NCBI GenBank assembly: GCA_032622095.1
Contig: CP136064.1
Span: 254,636,484 to 254,700,483, forward strand
Length of the DNA: 64,000 nt
Origin: Siphonodentalium dalli
Taxonomy: Eukaryota > Mollusca > Scaphopoda > Gadilida > Siphonodentaliidae
Direction of reading: 5' to 3'
The notes beneath the pieces were generated by a model. The model saw only the letters and a list, made by a program, of their open reading frames with translations. It ran no database searches and had not been told where the DNA came from. Positions 26,901-39,600 of this stretch are shown piece by piece. Numbering within the stretch: the stretch's first letter is position 1; each line of letters begins with the position of its first letter. The position numbers and the translations under genes were made by a program.

Positions 26901-29900
26901 AGAGCGCCGGCCTGAGTGTGACAGGGGTTTAAGCAAAATTGTTTACAATACCGTAGCGATAATGAATTGCACTGGCGTCACGCCAATGGATAGTGTAGTA
27001 ATTCCTCTGTATCTCAGATCGACCTGGAATATACGGAGAAATCAGCTTCATAGTACTTTATATAATTATGCAATCAATGTCGTTCTTCGATGGATCGAAT
27101 ATATGTAGAAGACGAGTGGACAAACAACATTATACAGTTGTTGCCCGATGTCGAGGGAGACATTGAGATTTGTCACCCGCTCGAGAACGGAATGTCTCCC
27201 GAGGAGCACAGCTCCGAGGGAGACATTCCGTTCTCGAGCGGGTGACAAATCTCGATGTCTCCCGAGAAGAAGGACAACAACTGTTTTGTTAATCGATTAT
27301 ACCACAGAAAAAAATCCTTGCCATCCACACACACGATGTTGCACTGAGTCACGAGTTCTTTCTTTCCCGATTATGTATATTTTCAGTAACAACTTATCGT
27401 TCTAGCTGTTCCATAAACGATAGTCAAGCCGTTAATCGTTTGATAATCAGCGTTTATTTACGATCATTTTGGTGGTTAAATCGTCAATATCGGTCCATGC
27501 AATGTAAACCAATAAGCCATATAGGTATGTTATCACCTTCTGCAATGTGCAATATTCAATGTCGCCTTGCGCGCGGAATTTACTCCCGATGTTCATTTCA
27601 TAACGGTATTCCCCGAAAGCTATTGGGAAGTTGTCGATTTCATTAATGTACATGTGTATGTGTCAGTGCTCCCAAGTACATGGCGATCCTCATACAAAAT
27701 TCTTCTATGATCACATTGCAGACATCGCGGAGAGGTCTGGTATCACGGATAAGCGTACTGTACCATTCATTCGCGACAAACGTAGGCCTATGCATTACGT
27801 TGTCTACCAGCAAACATGTATAACCAACCAACCTGAAGGGATCCACTCTTTCAATCTTGCACCATAATGTCGACATGAACATATTGAATCACCGAGATGT
27901 TTCGATGTAAAAAGTACATAATAACGCTTGTCCGATAAAAGTATCAACTTAAAAGTTCGAATATGGGTGTTCACCAAATATATGCAAATTAGCAAACACC
28001 ACAACTGGTGTGTTTTGCGAATCCGTGGGGTATATAAGATCTATGATTTTTAGTACATTATAGTGATGTGAAATAGATGAGTTACTGCAGTTTGTGTTTG
28101 GAGATATTCTTGCATTATAACATCAGGCGGGCGACAAAAACAATGTCTCCCGGCTCAGCGGGCGACAGTGTGATTTGTCGCCCGGCACGTGACAGGACAT
28201 GGGCCAATCAGAAGGGTGGAAAATAGGGAGGAGGGTAACAAACTAGTATAATTCCACGAAACGGAATAATAATGTGTATGTTGTTCGTCCACTGGGAATT
28301 GTATACGCTCTTGTTTCCTTCGTGTCACTGATTGGATGAGAGTGCGTCACATGCGGGCCTTAAATCACCTTGTTATCCTTCATCCCATTTTCCTCTCTTC
28401 TGATTGGCTGAGAGTGCGTCACATGGCGGGCGATAAATCACCATATTACCCTCGAGGGTCACATTGTCTCACTTATTGACCACTCAGCTGTTACCAGCAA
28501 ACATAGAACTACGAAGAACTCACCACGCAGAGATTCTCTGACAGCTCTCTGATAATTTCGAAAAACACTGTTTTTATAAACCCCACTGTTTCATAACAAC
28601 CGCGAACTGTGGTGTTTGCTAATTTGCATAATTGTGTGTTTTTTTATTTGCTATTAAAGCACGCTATGTAAAAATGGTGTTATCACAGACACATATATGT
28701 TATAAGGTGTAATATTCCAATTGGACCTTTTTATATCAATAATAAAGACCGTGGGACAAATAGATAAACCTTATTATGCAGTTGGTATTTGCTGCAGACA
28801 ATTGCACATACGATGTGCATACGTTACAACTACGTTTATGTGCTTGATCAAATAGCCACTCTTTGCTGTTTATCAATTGACTATTTCTTTTCTTCAATAC
28901 ATTCCTCAGACTTCAGAGAATACCCGTATGTTGCGTAACAATCTGTGACATATGTCAAATTCTTTTTGCACCACTACAACGTGTTAGTTTCACATTTTAG
29001 CAATCTGGAAATGAACACGTCTGTCGGCGTCTTCACGGCCATTAAAATTTGAAACGAAACCTAACATTTCGCTGCATGGCTACTCAACTTCGAAATTGCT
29101 TTGCTCCTCTTTCCTCTTTCCGTGAACCGATTTCCACCATGCAACCAGCAAACTGACCGGAAAATAGCTGCGCGAATGACGGGTCTGTTAATTGATCCAG
29201 ATTATGAATGTTTTATTTTCTAAATAGCGATGATTCCAACATAAAATTTACTTTTCGAACTGGATTAAAGAATATATGCGCGCATTTATGCCTGCTATTA
29301 AGGAGGTTCGTGTGTACTCCTTTGTCAGATAACAAAACAGTTATCACCCTTGTTTTCGTGAGACACGGGGATTTGTCGCCGCTCTCGACCTGGAATGTCA
29401 CCCTCGGGCCGCCAGGCCCTCGGGTGACATTCCAGGTCTCGAGCGGGCGACAAATCCCCGTGTCTCACTCAATCGCGGGCGATAACTGTATATCATTACA
29501 CTCGAGGGGTGACATTCCAGGTCGAGAGCGGCGACAAATCCCCGTGTCTCACTCAATCGCGGGCGGTAACTGTATATTATTACACTCGATGGTAACATGG
29601 TCTCAGTTATTGACCGCTCAGCTATAACCAGTAAACATAGAACTGCGAAGAACTCAACGTGCAGAGACCCTCTCACAGCTCTCTAACAATTTTCGAAAAC
29701 ACTGTTTTTATAAACCCCACTGTATCGCAACAACCGCGAACTGTGGTGTTTGCTAATTTGCATAATTGTCTGTTTTTTTTAGTTGCAATTAGAGCACGCT
29801 ATGTATAAATGGTGTTATCGCGGACACAAATCCGTTATAATGTGTAATGTTCCTATTGGACCTTTTTATATCAATAATAAAGACCGTGGGACAAATAGAT

Positions 29901-32900
29901 AAACCTTATTATGCAGTTTGTGTGTGCTACAGACAGTCGCACATACGATGTACAACTACGTTTATGTACTAGTTCAAATAGCCACTCTTTACTGTTTATC
30001 AATTGATTAATTCTTTTCTTCAATACATTCCTCAGACTTCAGAGAATACCCGTATGTTGCGTAACAATATGTGACGTATGTCAATTTCTTTTTGCACTAC
30101 TACAGCGTGTTAGTTTCACACTTTAGCAATCTGGAAATGAACACGTCTGTCGGCGTCTTCACTGCCATTTGAAATGAAACCGAACATTTCGCTGCATGGC
30201 TAATCAACTTCGAAATTGCTTTACTCATCTTTCCGTGAACGGATTTCCACCATGCTACCAGCAAACTGACCGGAGAATAGCTGCGCAAATGACGAGTCTG
30301 TTAATTGATCCAGATTATGAATGTTTTATTTTCTAAATAGCGATGATTCCAACATAAAATTAACTTTTCGAACTGGATTAAAGACTATATGCGCGCATTT
30401 ATGCCTGATATTAAGGAGGTTCGTGTGTACTCCTTTGTCAGATAACAAAACAGTTATCACCCTTGTTTTCGTGAGACACGGGGATTTGTCGCCGCTCTCG
30501 ACCTGGAATGTCACACTCGGGCCTGGTGGCCCTCGGGTGACATTCCAGGTCTCGAGCGGGCGACAAATCCCCGTGTCTCACTCAATCGCGGGCGATAACT
30601 GTATAATATATCCATCGAAAAACGAAGTTGATTATACTTAGTTTACATACAAAGAAATTTGACTTGCATCTATCTAGTGGTGATCCATCTCAGAAAATTA
30701 ATTGACAAAACGGGATTTTCCGCTGGACGATTTCCGAATCTGGTTGAAGTGCCGAATATAGGTTCGCCGAAATTGACAACGACCGAGAAAATTTCCGAAT
30801 TTGACGAGCTATCCCCGATTTTACTAAAGAGCGCTGATTGGCTAAGTGAGGTGAGGTCGCACAAGGAATATTATAATGAAGTGAGTGAATACAGAAATAG
30901 AAAACAAATCAGAATTATCGACCGATTTCACCGCAAAAAAAATATATGATAATGTGATAATGACGTTTTGTCTGGAACCCTGAATACTTCTTTGCTTGTT
31001 TACTGGTAATAACACGAAGGGGCAGCATGCCCTATCGTACAAAGGACTAGCGGTTCCTGCGACGCTGTCGGCTCCAGAAAGGGAGCCTGTTTCATTTCGT
31101 GTTGTATAATGTTGTAATTCTTGCGGGGTTTGGCTAATCTGGATTAATCAAAGAATAGTCATTGGCTGTATGAAACAATCAAAACTCGATATACTTTAAA
31201 CTGGTGCATGCTGGTGCTTGCAAAACGACATAAATAGCCATCATGATTTATGTTTGTTTGCAACAAAAGAAACCAATTAATAAAATATTGTATAGCATTT
31301 ACGTTTTTGAATGCTGTATACTCATATACCGGCTTTACCTCGATTCGTTCAGATTAGAAAATTACCCCGAAAATGACAACTTTTAATAAAATAATGGTAC
31401 TTTTTATTAGCATCATCAGTTTACCATATCAGCATGTTAGCAGTATAGCAGGACCCACCAAAATTATAGCAAATGATCAGTACCACCTGACCAGGGTGTG
31501 CCAATACGGGGTACACATAAAGCTTATAAATCAAAACGATTTGATTATTTAATTACAACAAAGTCAATGATATTTGTTCGTCGGCATCCGACTTCTCATA
31601 GTTGTGTTCGTCTTCCTGTCGTCTGCTCGGGTTGTGGTCTTCTCGCGTCCTCATAAGTTGGGCGTGTCTGCTTGGCGTCTACGGACTTCGTGGTCTGCTC
31701 GCGTTTTCATCAGTTGAGGGTGTCTTCCTGCCGTCTGCGTAGTTGATATCCAGTTGAGTTCATCGGCGTGTCGTCTGCTTCGCTTCTTCGTTGGTCCATC
31801 GGGGTAGCGTTGTTATAAATACAAGATTGTAATGTTTACCTTGCATTCCTATCCGTGTTTCCGTCGAGAGCTCATATCTGTCTTCTTGGCATCTCTGCGT
31901 CGGTATAGTACGAGTACTAGTGTCGACTAGAGGGAGATTCAAAGCATGATGATTTCTCTATGAAAATCCGGGAATCTTTATAGTTGTTCTAGTTGTAGCC
32001 TTTTACATGGCTCATCAAACTGGGCGTACTTAGGGCGACCAGGCGAGCGTCATCCTTCTATGTTCTTCTCTTGACTTCCAAGTTGGGTGCGCTGCAATAG
32101 TTACAGTGGTCATCTTCTCAGCGATGGCTACTCGCGCTTATCCGCAAATTGAGCAGGTATCTGGTGCCTGCGATTTCTCTACTTTGTGGGCGCCAATCTG
32201 TTGTCTGTGTCGTCGTCTTTCGTATATCGATATAGTTTGACAGGGGCGGCAGTGTGTAGGGTATATCGTGTTGCCCTATTTCTTGTAGATTATCTGCTTC
32301 CCTGGGTTGAAGGTTCTGCCCATGGGTGTATATTTGGCATAATGGGTACATTAGGTTCTAGACATTCAGTCCTGACCAGGGGTATATTAGGTTCCAGACA
32401 TTCAGTTACAATAAATGTATTAAGTTTGATTTCTCATTACTATTGGACACTCCAAATAATGAAATGAAAACAAAAACAATAAAGAGTTTTATCTGTCATA
32501 TAATTTGAGAACTCCGTATATGTGTGTATATATGTATGTTGGTACTTCATATAATCCAAAACGGCTGCGCGGATCGAGCTCAAATTTCGTATATAAGGGT
32601 AAAAACCCATGGGGATCGTCCACATCGCATTTTGGACAAACTCAGAGCGCCACTTCTCCCTTCCCAGTCATAAAAATCACCGCAATCGGCACTTCGTGGT
32701 TAATCGCGTTGGTAGTTAAAGAGCGTTCCTATATGCAGTGTAGTAGATACAGACCGTATGTGTGTAATGTCATTCTTACGTCTGGCTCACGGCGTGTGCG
32801 TCATTATACAGACAGCGATTCACGACCGATCCAAGAGGCGTAACTGTATATTGTTTATATATGTAATCCGTGAATGGCAACAACAATGACTCGTTTAGGG

Positions 32901-33578
32901 ACGGATACCATTAGTTAATATAGCCGTGAATGCCAACAACAACGACATATGTTATTTTCTCTTTACCACAACGTCCAAATGGATTTTTCTTGATTAAAAA
33001 AGGCAGAAAAATGCCCCATGCGTCCGAAATACGGATGCGGGACGAAATGAAATTATCTCGATTAAAAAGGCAGGGTTGATCTAAGAAGCGTTTGTTTACA
33101 ATTCAACGCAACCTTATCGCTCGAAATATTATGCAGAGAGATTTCACGACGGGATTAATTGACTGTCCGCTCTTTTCGGGGACTACGGGGAAGTTTAGGA
33201 CGGGTACCATGAATTAACTCATTGAAAAACAAAGAATGCGTTGTCTGTCGTTCCTATGAAGGGGGATTTAATCGGGTCAATTAGAATAAAAATTAAATAA
33301 AAAACATAAATTAAATTTAAAAAACATTAAATTAATATTAAAAAATAAAAAAAACAAAATAATTAAAAAAATGTCATGTTTCTGAATTTTTTTTAAATTG
33401 TCATGTTTCCTACCAACCCTGCGAGCACGGATGGCGCGCTTTGTTTTTACAGTATATACCTTTTGGTATATACCTAAATCATCCCAGATTATCACGAATA
33501 TAGCATCAGATTTCTCCACAGATATACCGTTATAAAGCTATTGGAATCTGCCAATCTACTATATATTTTGAGCCTTCC

Positions 33579-33615
<37 letters not shown>

Positions 33616-36600
33616 GGTACTTCATAGAATCGAAAACGGCTGGTCGGATCGAGATCAAATTTCGTATATACGCGAACTGCATTTATCTCGATTAAAAAGG
33701 CAGAATTAACTCATTGAAAAAATTGTCATGTTTCTGACGAACGCCGCCAGTGGCGGGCTAACCTGCTAGTCTACTATATAATTTGAGAACTCCGTATATG
33801 TGTGTATATATGTATGTGGGTACTTCATAGAATCCAAAACGGCTGCGCGGACCGAGCTCAAATTTCGTATATAAGGGTAAAAACCCACGGAGATCGTCCA
33901 CGTCGCATTTTGGACAAGCTCAGAGTACCGCTTCTCCCTTCCCAGTCATCAAAATTACCGCAATCGGCACTAAGGGGTTAATCGCGTTGGTAGTTAAAGA
34001 GCGTTCATATATGCAGTGTAATAGATCGTATATGCGTAATGTCATTCTTACGTCTGGCCCACGGCGTGTGCGTCATTATACAGACATGGGCGATTCACGA
34101 CCGATCCAAGAGGCGTAACTATATATTGTTTATATCTGTAAGCCGTGAATGCCAACAACGACTCTTTTAGTGACGGGTACCATTAGTTAATATAGCCGTG
34201 AAAGCCAACAACAACGACATATGTTATTTTCTCGTTACCGCAACGTCCAAATGCATTTATCTTGATTAAAAAAGGCAGAAAAATGCGTGTTGTCTGATTG
34301 TTATGTCTGTCGTTCCTAGGAACGGGGGACATTTCCATCGGACTCTTTTAGGGACGGGTACTGCGTGCTGTCTGATTCTTATGTCCTCTTCACCTCAATC
34401 GGGTAAAATATTGAAAAACAAAAAATTAAATTAAAAAACTAATCAAAAAAATTAATTCAAAAATCCAGTAAATTAAAAATACACAATCAGTTCATGTTAT
34501 CAAAAAAAAAAAAAAATTAACTCATTGAAAAAAAAATTAAATTAAAAAATTCATTAAAAAATTAATTTAAAAAAATAAAAATTGTCATGTTTCTGACAAA
34601 CTTCGCCAGTGGCGGGCAACCTGCTAGTCTACTATATAATTTGAGAACTCCGTATATATATACTAGCAGGTTAGCCCGCCACTAACGACAGACATAACAA
34701 TCAGACAACACGCATTTTTCTGCCTTTTTTAATCAAGATAAATGCATTTTGACGTTGCGGTAAAGAGAAAATAACATATGTCGTTGTTGTTGGCATTCAC
34801 GGCTATATTAACTAATGGTATCCGTCCCCAAAAGAGTCATTGTTGTTGGCATTATGTCGTTGTTGTTGGCATTCACGGCTATATTAAGTCGTTGTTGTTG
34901 GCATTCACGGCTATATTAACTGATGGTACCCGTCCCTAAAAGAGTCATTGTTGTTGGCATTCACGGCTTACAGATATAAACAATATAGAGTTATGCTTCT
35001 TGGATCGGTCGTGAATCGCTCACGTCTGTATAATGACGCACACGCTGTGAACCAGACGTAAGAATGACATTACACACATACGCTCGTTATCAACTATACT
35101 GCAGATAGGAACGCTCTTTAACTACCAACGCGATTAACCCCGAAGTGCCGATTGCGGTGATTTTGATGACTGTGATTGGAGAAGCGGTGCTCTGAGCTTG
35201 TCCAAAATGCGAAGTGGACGATCCCCGTGGGTTTTTACCCTTATATACGAAATTTTAGCTCGATCTGCGCCGCCGTTTTGGATTCTATGAAGTACCCACA
35301 TACATATATACACACGGAACCACTCATGTCTGTATAATGACGCACACGCCGTGAGCCAGACGTAAGAATGACATTACACACATACGCTCCTTATCTACTA
35401 CACTGCAGATAGGAACGCTCTTTAACTACCAACGCGAAGTGCCGATTGCGGTTATTTTGATGACTGGGTAAGGAGAAGCGGTGCTCTCTGAGCTTGTCCA
35501 AAATGCGACGTGGGCGATCCCCGTGGGTTTTTACCCTTATATACGAAATTTGAGCTCGATCCGCGCAGCCGTTTTGGATTCTATGAAGTACCCACATACA
35601 TATATACACACACATATACGGAGTTCTCAAATTAGATAGTAGACTAGCAGCTTAGCCCGCAATTGGCGTGGTTGGTCAGAAACATGACATTTTTTTTATT
35701 TTTTTATTTTTTTTTTTTTATATTAATTAATGTTTTTTTAAATTTAATTTATGTTTTTTTGAATTTAATTTAATTTTCTTTTATAATTTTTTTTTTTTTT
35801 TTTTTTTTTTATTTTGAATTGTTTTAATTAATTTTTTAATGGAATTTTTTTTTTTCAATGAGTTAATTGTGCCTTTTTCTGGCGGAAAATTGAATCGAAT
35901 AAATTCCCCCCCCTTTCCTAGGAACGACAGACAACGCATTCTTTGTTTTTCAATGAGTTAATTCATGGTACCCGTCCTAAATTCCCCGTTCCTAGGAACG
36001 ACAGACTTTTTAATCAAGAGAAATTATGATACCCGTCCCTAAAAGAGGTATGATTTTTTTTAACCTGCCAGTGGCCATTGAGCAGCCCCTGACAGGTTGT
36101 CCACCCTTACGAGATGGTCAATAGTCCCCACAACGAGCGGACAGTCAATTAATCCCGTCGTGAACCAGAATCACACAACACGCATTTTTTGTTTTTCAAT
36201 GAGCTAATTGATGATACCCGTCCCTAAAAGAGGTATGATTTAACACACAACACGCATTTTTTTTTCCAATAAGTTAATTCTGCCTTTTTAATAAAAAATG
36301 TAGAGTTACGCCTCTTATATCAATTCTGCCTTTTTAATCGAGATAATGCATTTCGCATTTCGTTTTGCATCCGTATTTCGTACGCATGGGTAGCCGTTTA
36401 GCAGCGTCGATTGCAATAAAGACCGTTAGTCGTTAACAACTCCGAATGTGGTCAATATAAAGATTGTTGATGCCTTAACCCCCGAAGTGGCGTTTGCGGT
36501 GATTTTGATGATTGGGAAGGGAGAACGGTTGCTCTGAGCTTCTCCAAACGCGACAACGACGGTGTCCGTGGTATTTTACCCTTAGATAGGAAGTTTGAGC

Positions 36601-36639
36601 TCAATCCGCGTAACCGTTTTCGATTCTATGAAGTACCCC

Positions 36640-36692
<53 letters not shown>

Positions 36693-39600
36693 GGAAGTCT
36701 CAAAATATGTATATAGATATGTGTGTGTATATATATATATATATGTGGGTACTTCATAGAATCGAAAACGGCTGGTCTGATCTAGCTCTAATTTCGTATA
36801 TAAGTGTACAAACACACGGGGATCATCGACGTCGCATTTTGGACAAGCTCTGACCACTCCTTCATCCGTAAAGTGCGACCTTCGTTTGGATAAATGGGTT
36901 TCGCTATCGATTCGCTCGCGATCCAAGAGGCGTAACTCTACATTTTTTTTATCTGTATATGTATATTTTTATATACATATTGACTTCAAACTGCTAAACC
37001 CGTTGAGCCAAAACTTGCTAATACCTCGCAAAATATAGAATTTACATTTTCTGATATATACATTTTTTTTTACTGCTGAAAATCTTAGTCTATTTCCGAA
37101 ACATTCAGATTTTAAAGTATAAACTTACACCCCTCAATTCGTGCTAACTCACGCAGCTTATATGGCTGCTGAAATTTAAGCGAATCCGAGGCACTGTGAT
37201 ACGTCCCGAATCTGACGGGACTTCCACTGCCCAAACCGTGATTGCCAACGACATTGTTGGCGAGAAAATGGCCACCAAGCCGTAAATGCCAACAACAACG
37301 ACATTGTTGGCGAGAAAATAATTAGTTAAAATTACAAAATACACGCAATCCTATTTTCTCTTTACGGCAATGTGAGAATTTTCGGGTGGCCCCCGAGCCG
37401 TGAATGTCAACAACAACGACCCGAAGCCGTGAATGCCAACAACAACGACATCGTTGGCATACCTCTTTTAGGGTCGGGTATCATAATTCCTCTTGATTAA
37501 AACGACAGAATTAACTCATTAAAAATGAGTGTTGGGTCATTCGTATGTATGTCGTTCCTAGGAACGGGTGAAACAACGGGTCAGTTTTTTCCGCCCGATG
37601 TACCTTAAATCATACCTCTTTTAGGGACGGGTACCATAATTTCTCTTAAAAAGGCATAATTAACTCATTGAAAAGCGAAAAAAATGTCATGTTTCGGACC
37701 AACGCCGCCAGTGGCGGGCTAACCTGCTAGTATTCTAAAATTCTACAACATAATGGTGTGAATTCCCACGAAATTTACTCACTCCATTGAAGACGGTGAC
37801 ATAATACTTCAGTATTGAGTCAAGCGCATGAGCGTGTAGTTCTGCTTCCGTTCCGCCTATGCTCCGTTCTTTCCAGCTAAAATATTAAAGGACGATAACA
37901 AATTATGGTATAACTGGCGCTGAAAGGGTAGTTTTCCGTAAAATTTATGTTATATCCTTTTTCGCCCGTTGGGCTGCATGAATAGCTCAATACTCTGGTC
38001 AGGGCGTCTTAGCGTATCATATCCAACCTTCCTCATAACTCTCTATATAGGCACGAACATAACACGAATAAACCAACATGTGACTTACCATATTTACATT
38101 ACGTATAATATGTTTTCACTGTGGCCCGCGCCATCCGACGGAATATCTGGTATAAGTCCACTATGGATTTATTTCGGAATCGACTAATTCAAATATGAAC
38201 ATAATAATTAGATTCAATGTGAACCTATGTGAATAATTAGATTCAATGTGAACCTATGTGAATAATTAGATTCAATGTGAACCTATGTGAATAATTAGAT
38301 TCAATGTGAACCTATGTGAATAATTAGATTCAATGTGAACCTATGTGAATAATTAGATTCAATGTGAACCTATTTTCACGAGGATACGTTGTGTCCATAA
38401 AGCATAATTCTTTATTAATTTTTGATTCGGGTAGATTACCTACCATGTGCAGTTTGTAGTTATCTGCATACAATGCGCATACTCCATCTCACGTGTTATA
38501 TGTAGATCATTTATAAATGCTCTAACTAGCTATATATGCTATAACTAGCTTCTGTGCCCGACTTCTTCCGGGCAATTTAGGGATTCTGTGTGATCGCCTC
38601 CGTCTGGGTAGAGAATTAGGAGAAAGAAAAAAACTTTTTCGCTCGGTCCAGAAACATGCCTATTTGAGCATATATGAGCGAGGTCAAGTCAAGGACACGG
38701 TTGCATGTCAACTTGGACCCGCCCATATTGTTCTCGTGATCCAAATATGAGTACATACCAAATTCTAGTCGGAGTGGTCGAGCATTGTTCGAGTCTATAC
38801 CACATACATACACACATACATACATACATACATACATACATGTATACGTACATTCATACAGACAAACAGAAGTCCAAAATATATAGTAGACTAGCTGATG
38901 TGTCCGACTTCGTCCGTGCTATTTAGGGATTTATTTGTGATCGCCTCCGTCTGTGCATGATATACAGCGTCTGGACAAACTATTGTTTGACCGGTCCAAA
39001 ATCTTTATGAGCGTATATGAGCGAGGCCAAGGTCAATGTCAAGGACACGTCGCACGTGAAATTGGACGGCCATTATTGTTCCCGGGATCAAATTAGCTAG
39101 CTGCATAAATACTCCATTTACTGGCTGTAATGCCAAGGACACGGTCGCACGTGATATTGGACCCGCCAATATTGTTTCCCGGTTGTTTCAAGGTTGTTCT
39201 ACATACCAAATTTGAGTCGGATCGGTCGAGCAGTTTTCGAGTCTATACCGCACATTCATACATACATACATACACACACACAGACAGAGAGACAGTCAGA
39301 AGTTCCAAAATATATAATAGATCATATGCATGGATTCCCTTTTGTACAAATTATGTTCAATGCTTGACTTTTGGTCATTCAGTATCGTGTCGCCTATACT
39401 CACCAGACCCAATAACCCTCAAGAAAATAAACACAGATGTACCTCAATTTATAGATAATGTAGTCTAGCACTGCCAGCACAGATGTACCTATAATTTATA
39501 TATAGTGTAGTCGAGCGCATACAATATATATAGTGTAATCTAGCACATACAATTTATATATAGTGTAGTCTAGCACTGCCAGCACTTCCACAATGTTCGT

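Noticed and set aside
27631..27867. Plus-strand frame with CQCSQVHGDPHTKFF, reminiscent of the start of a von Willebrand D domain.
   Set aside because: Only the CxxxxGDPH core fits; the rest does not follow the domain, and the opposite strand is open too.
29208..30641. Paired open frames (FYFLNSDDSNIK...) in both tandem copies.
   Set aside because: Both run through a perfect hairpin and are mirrored on the other strand; no conserved domain.
36582..36926. Minus-strand frame with Tyr-Ile repeats and YIYTHTYLYTYF.
   Set aside because: Generated by AT/CACA microsatellites inside the Helitron-like copies.
38203..38373. Regular direct repeats that could suggest a CRISPR array.
   Set aside because: Units are contiguous with no spacers, in a eukaryotic context; the same holds for 44082-44265.
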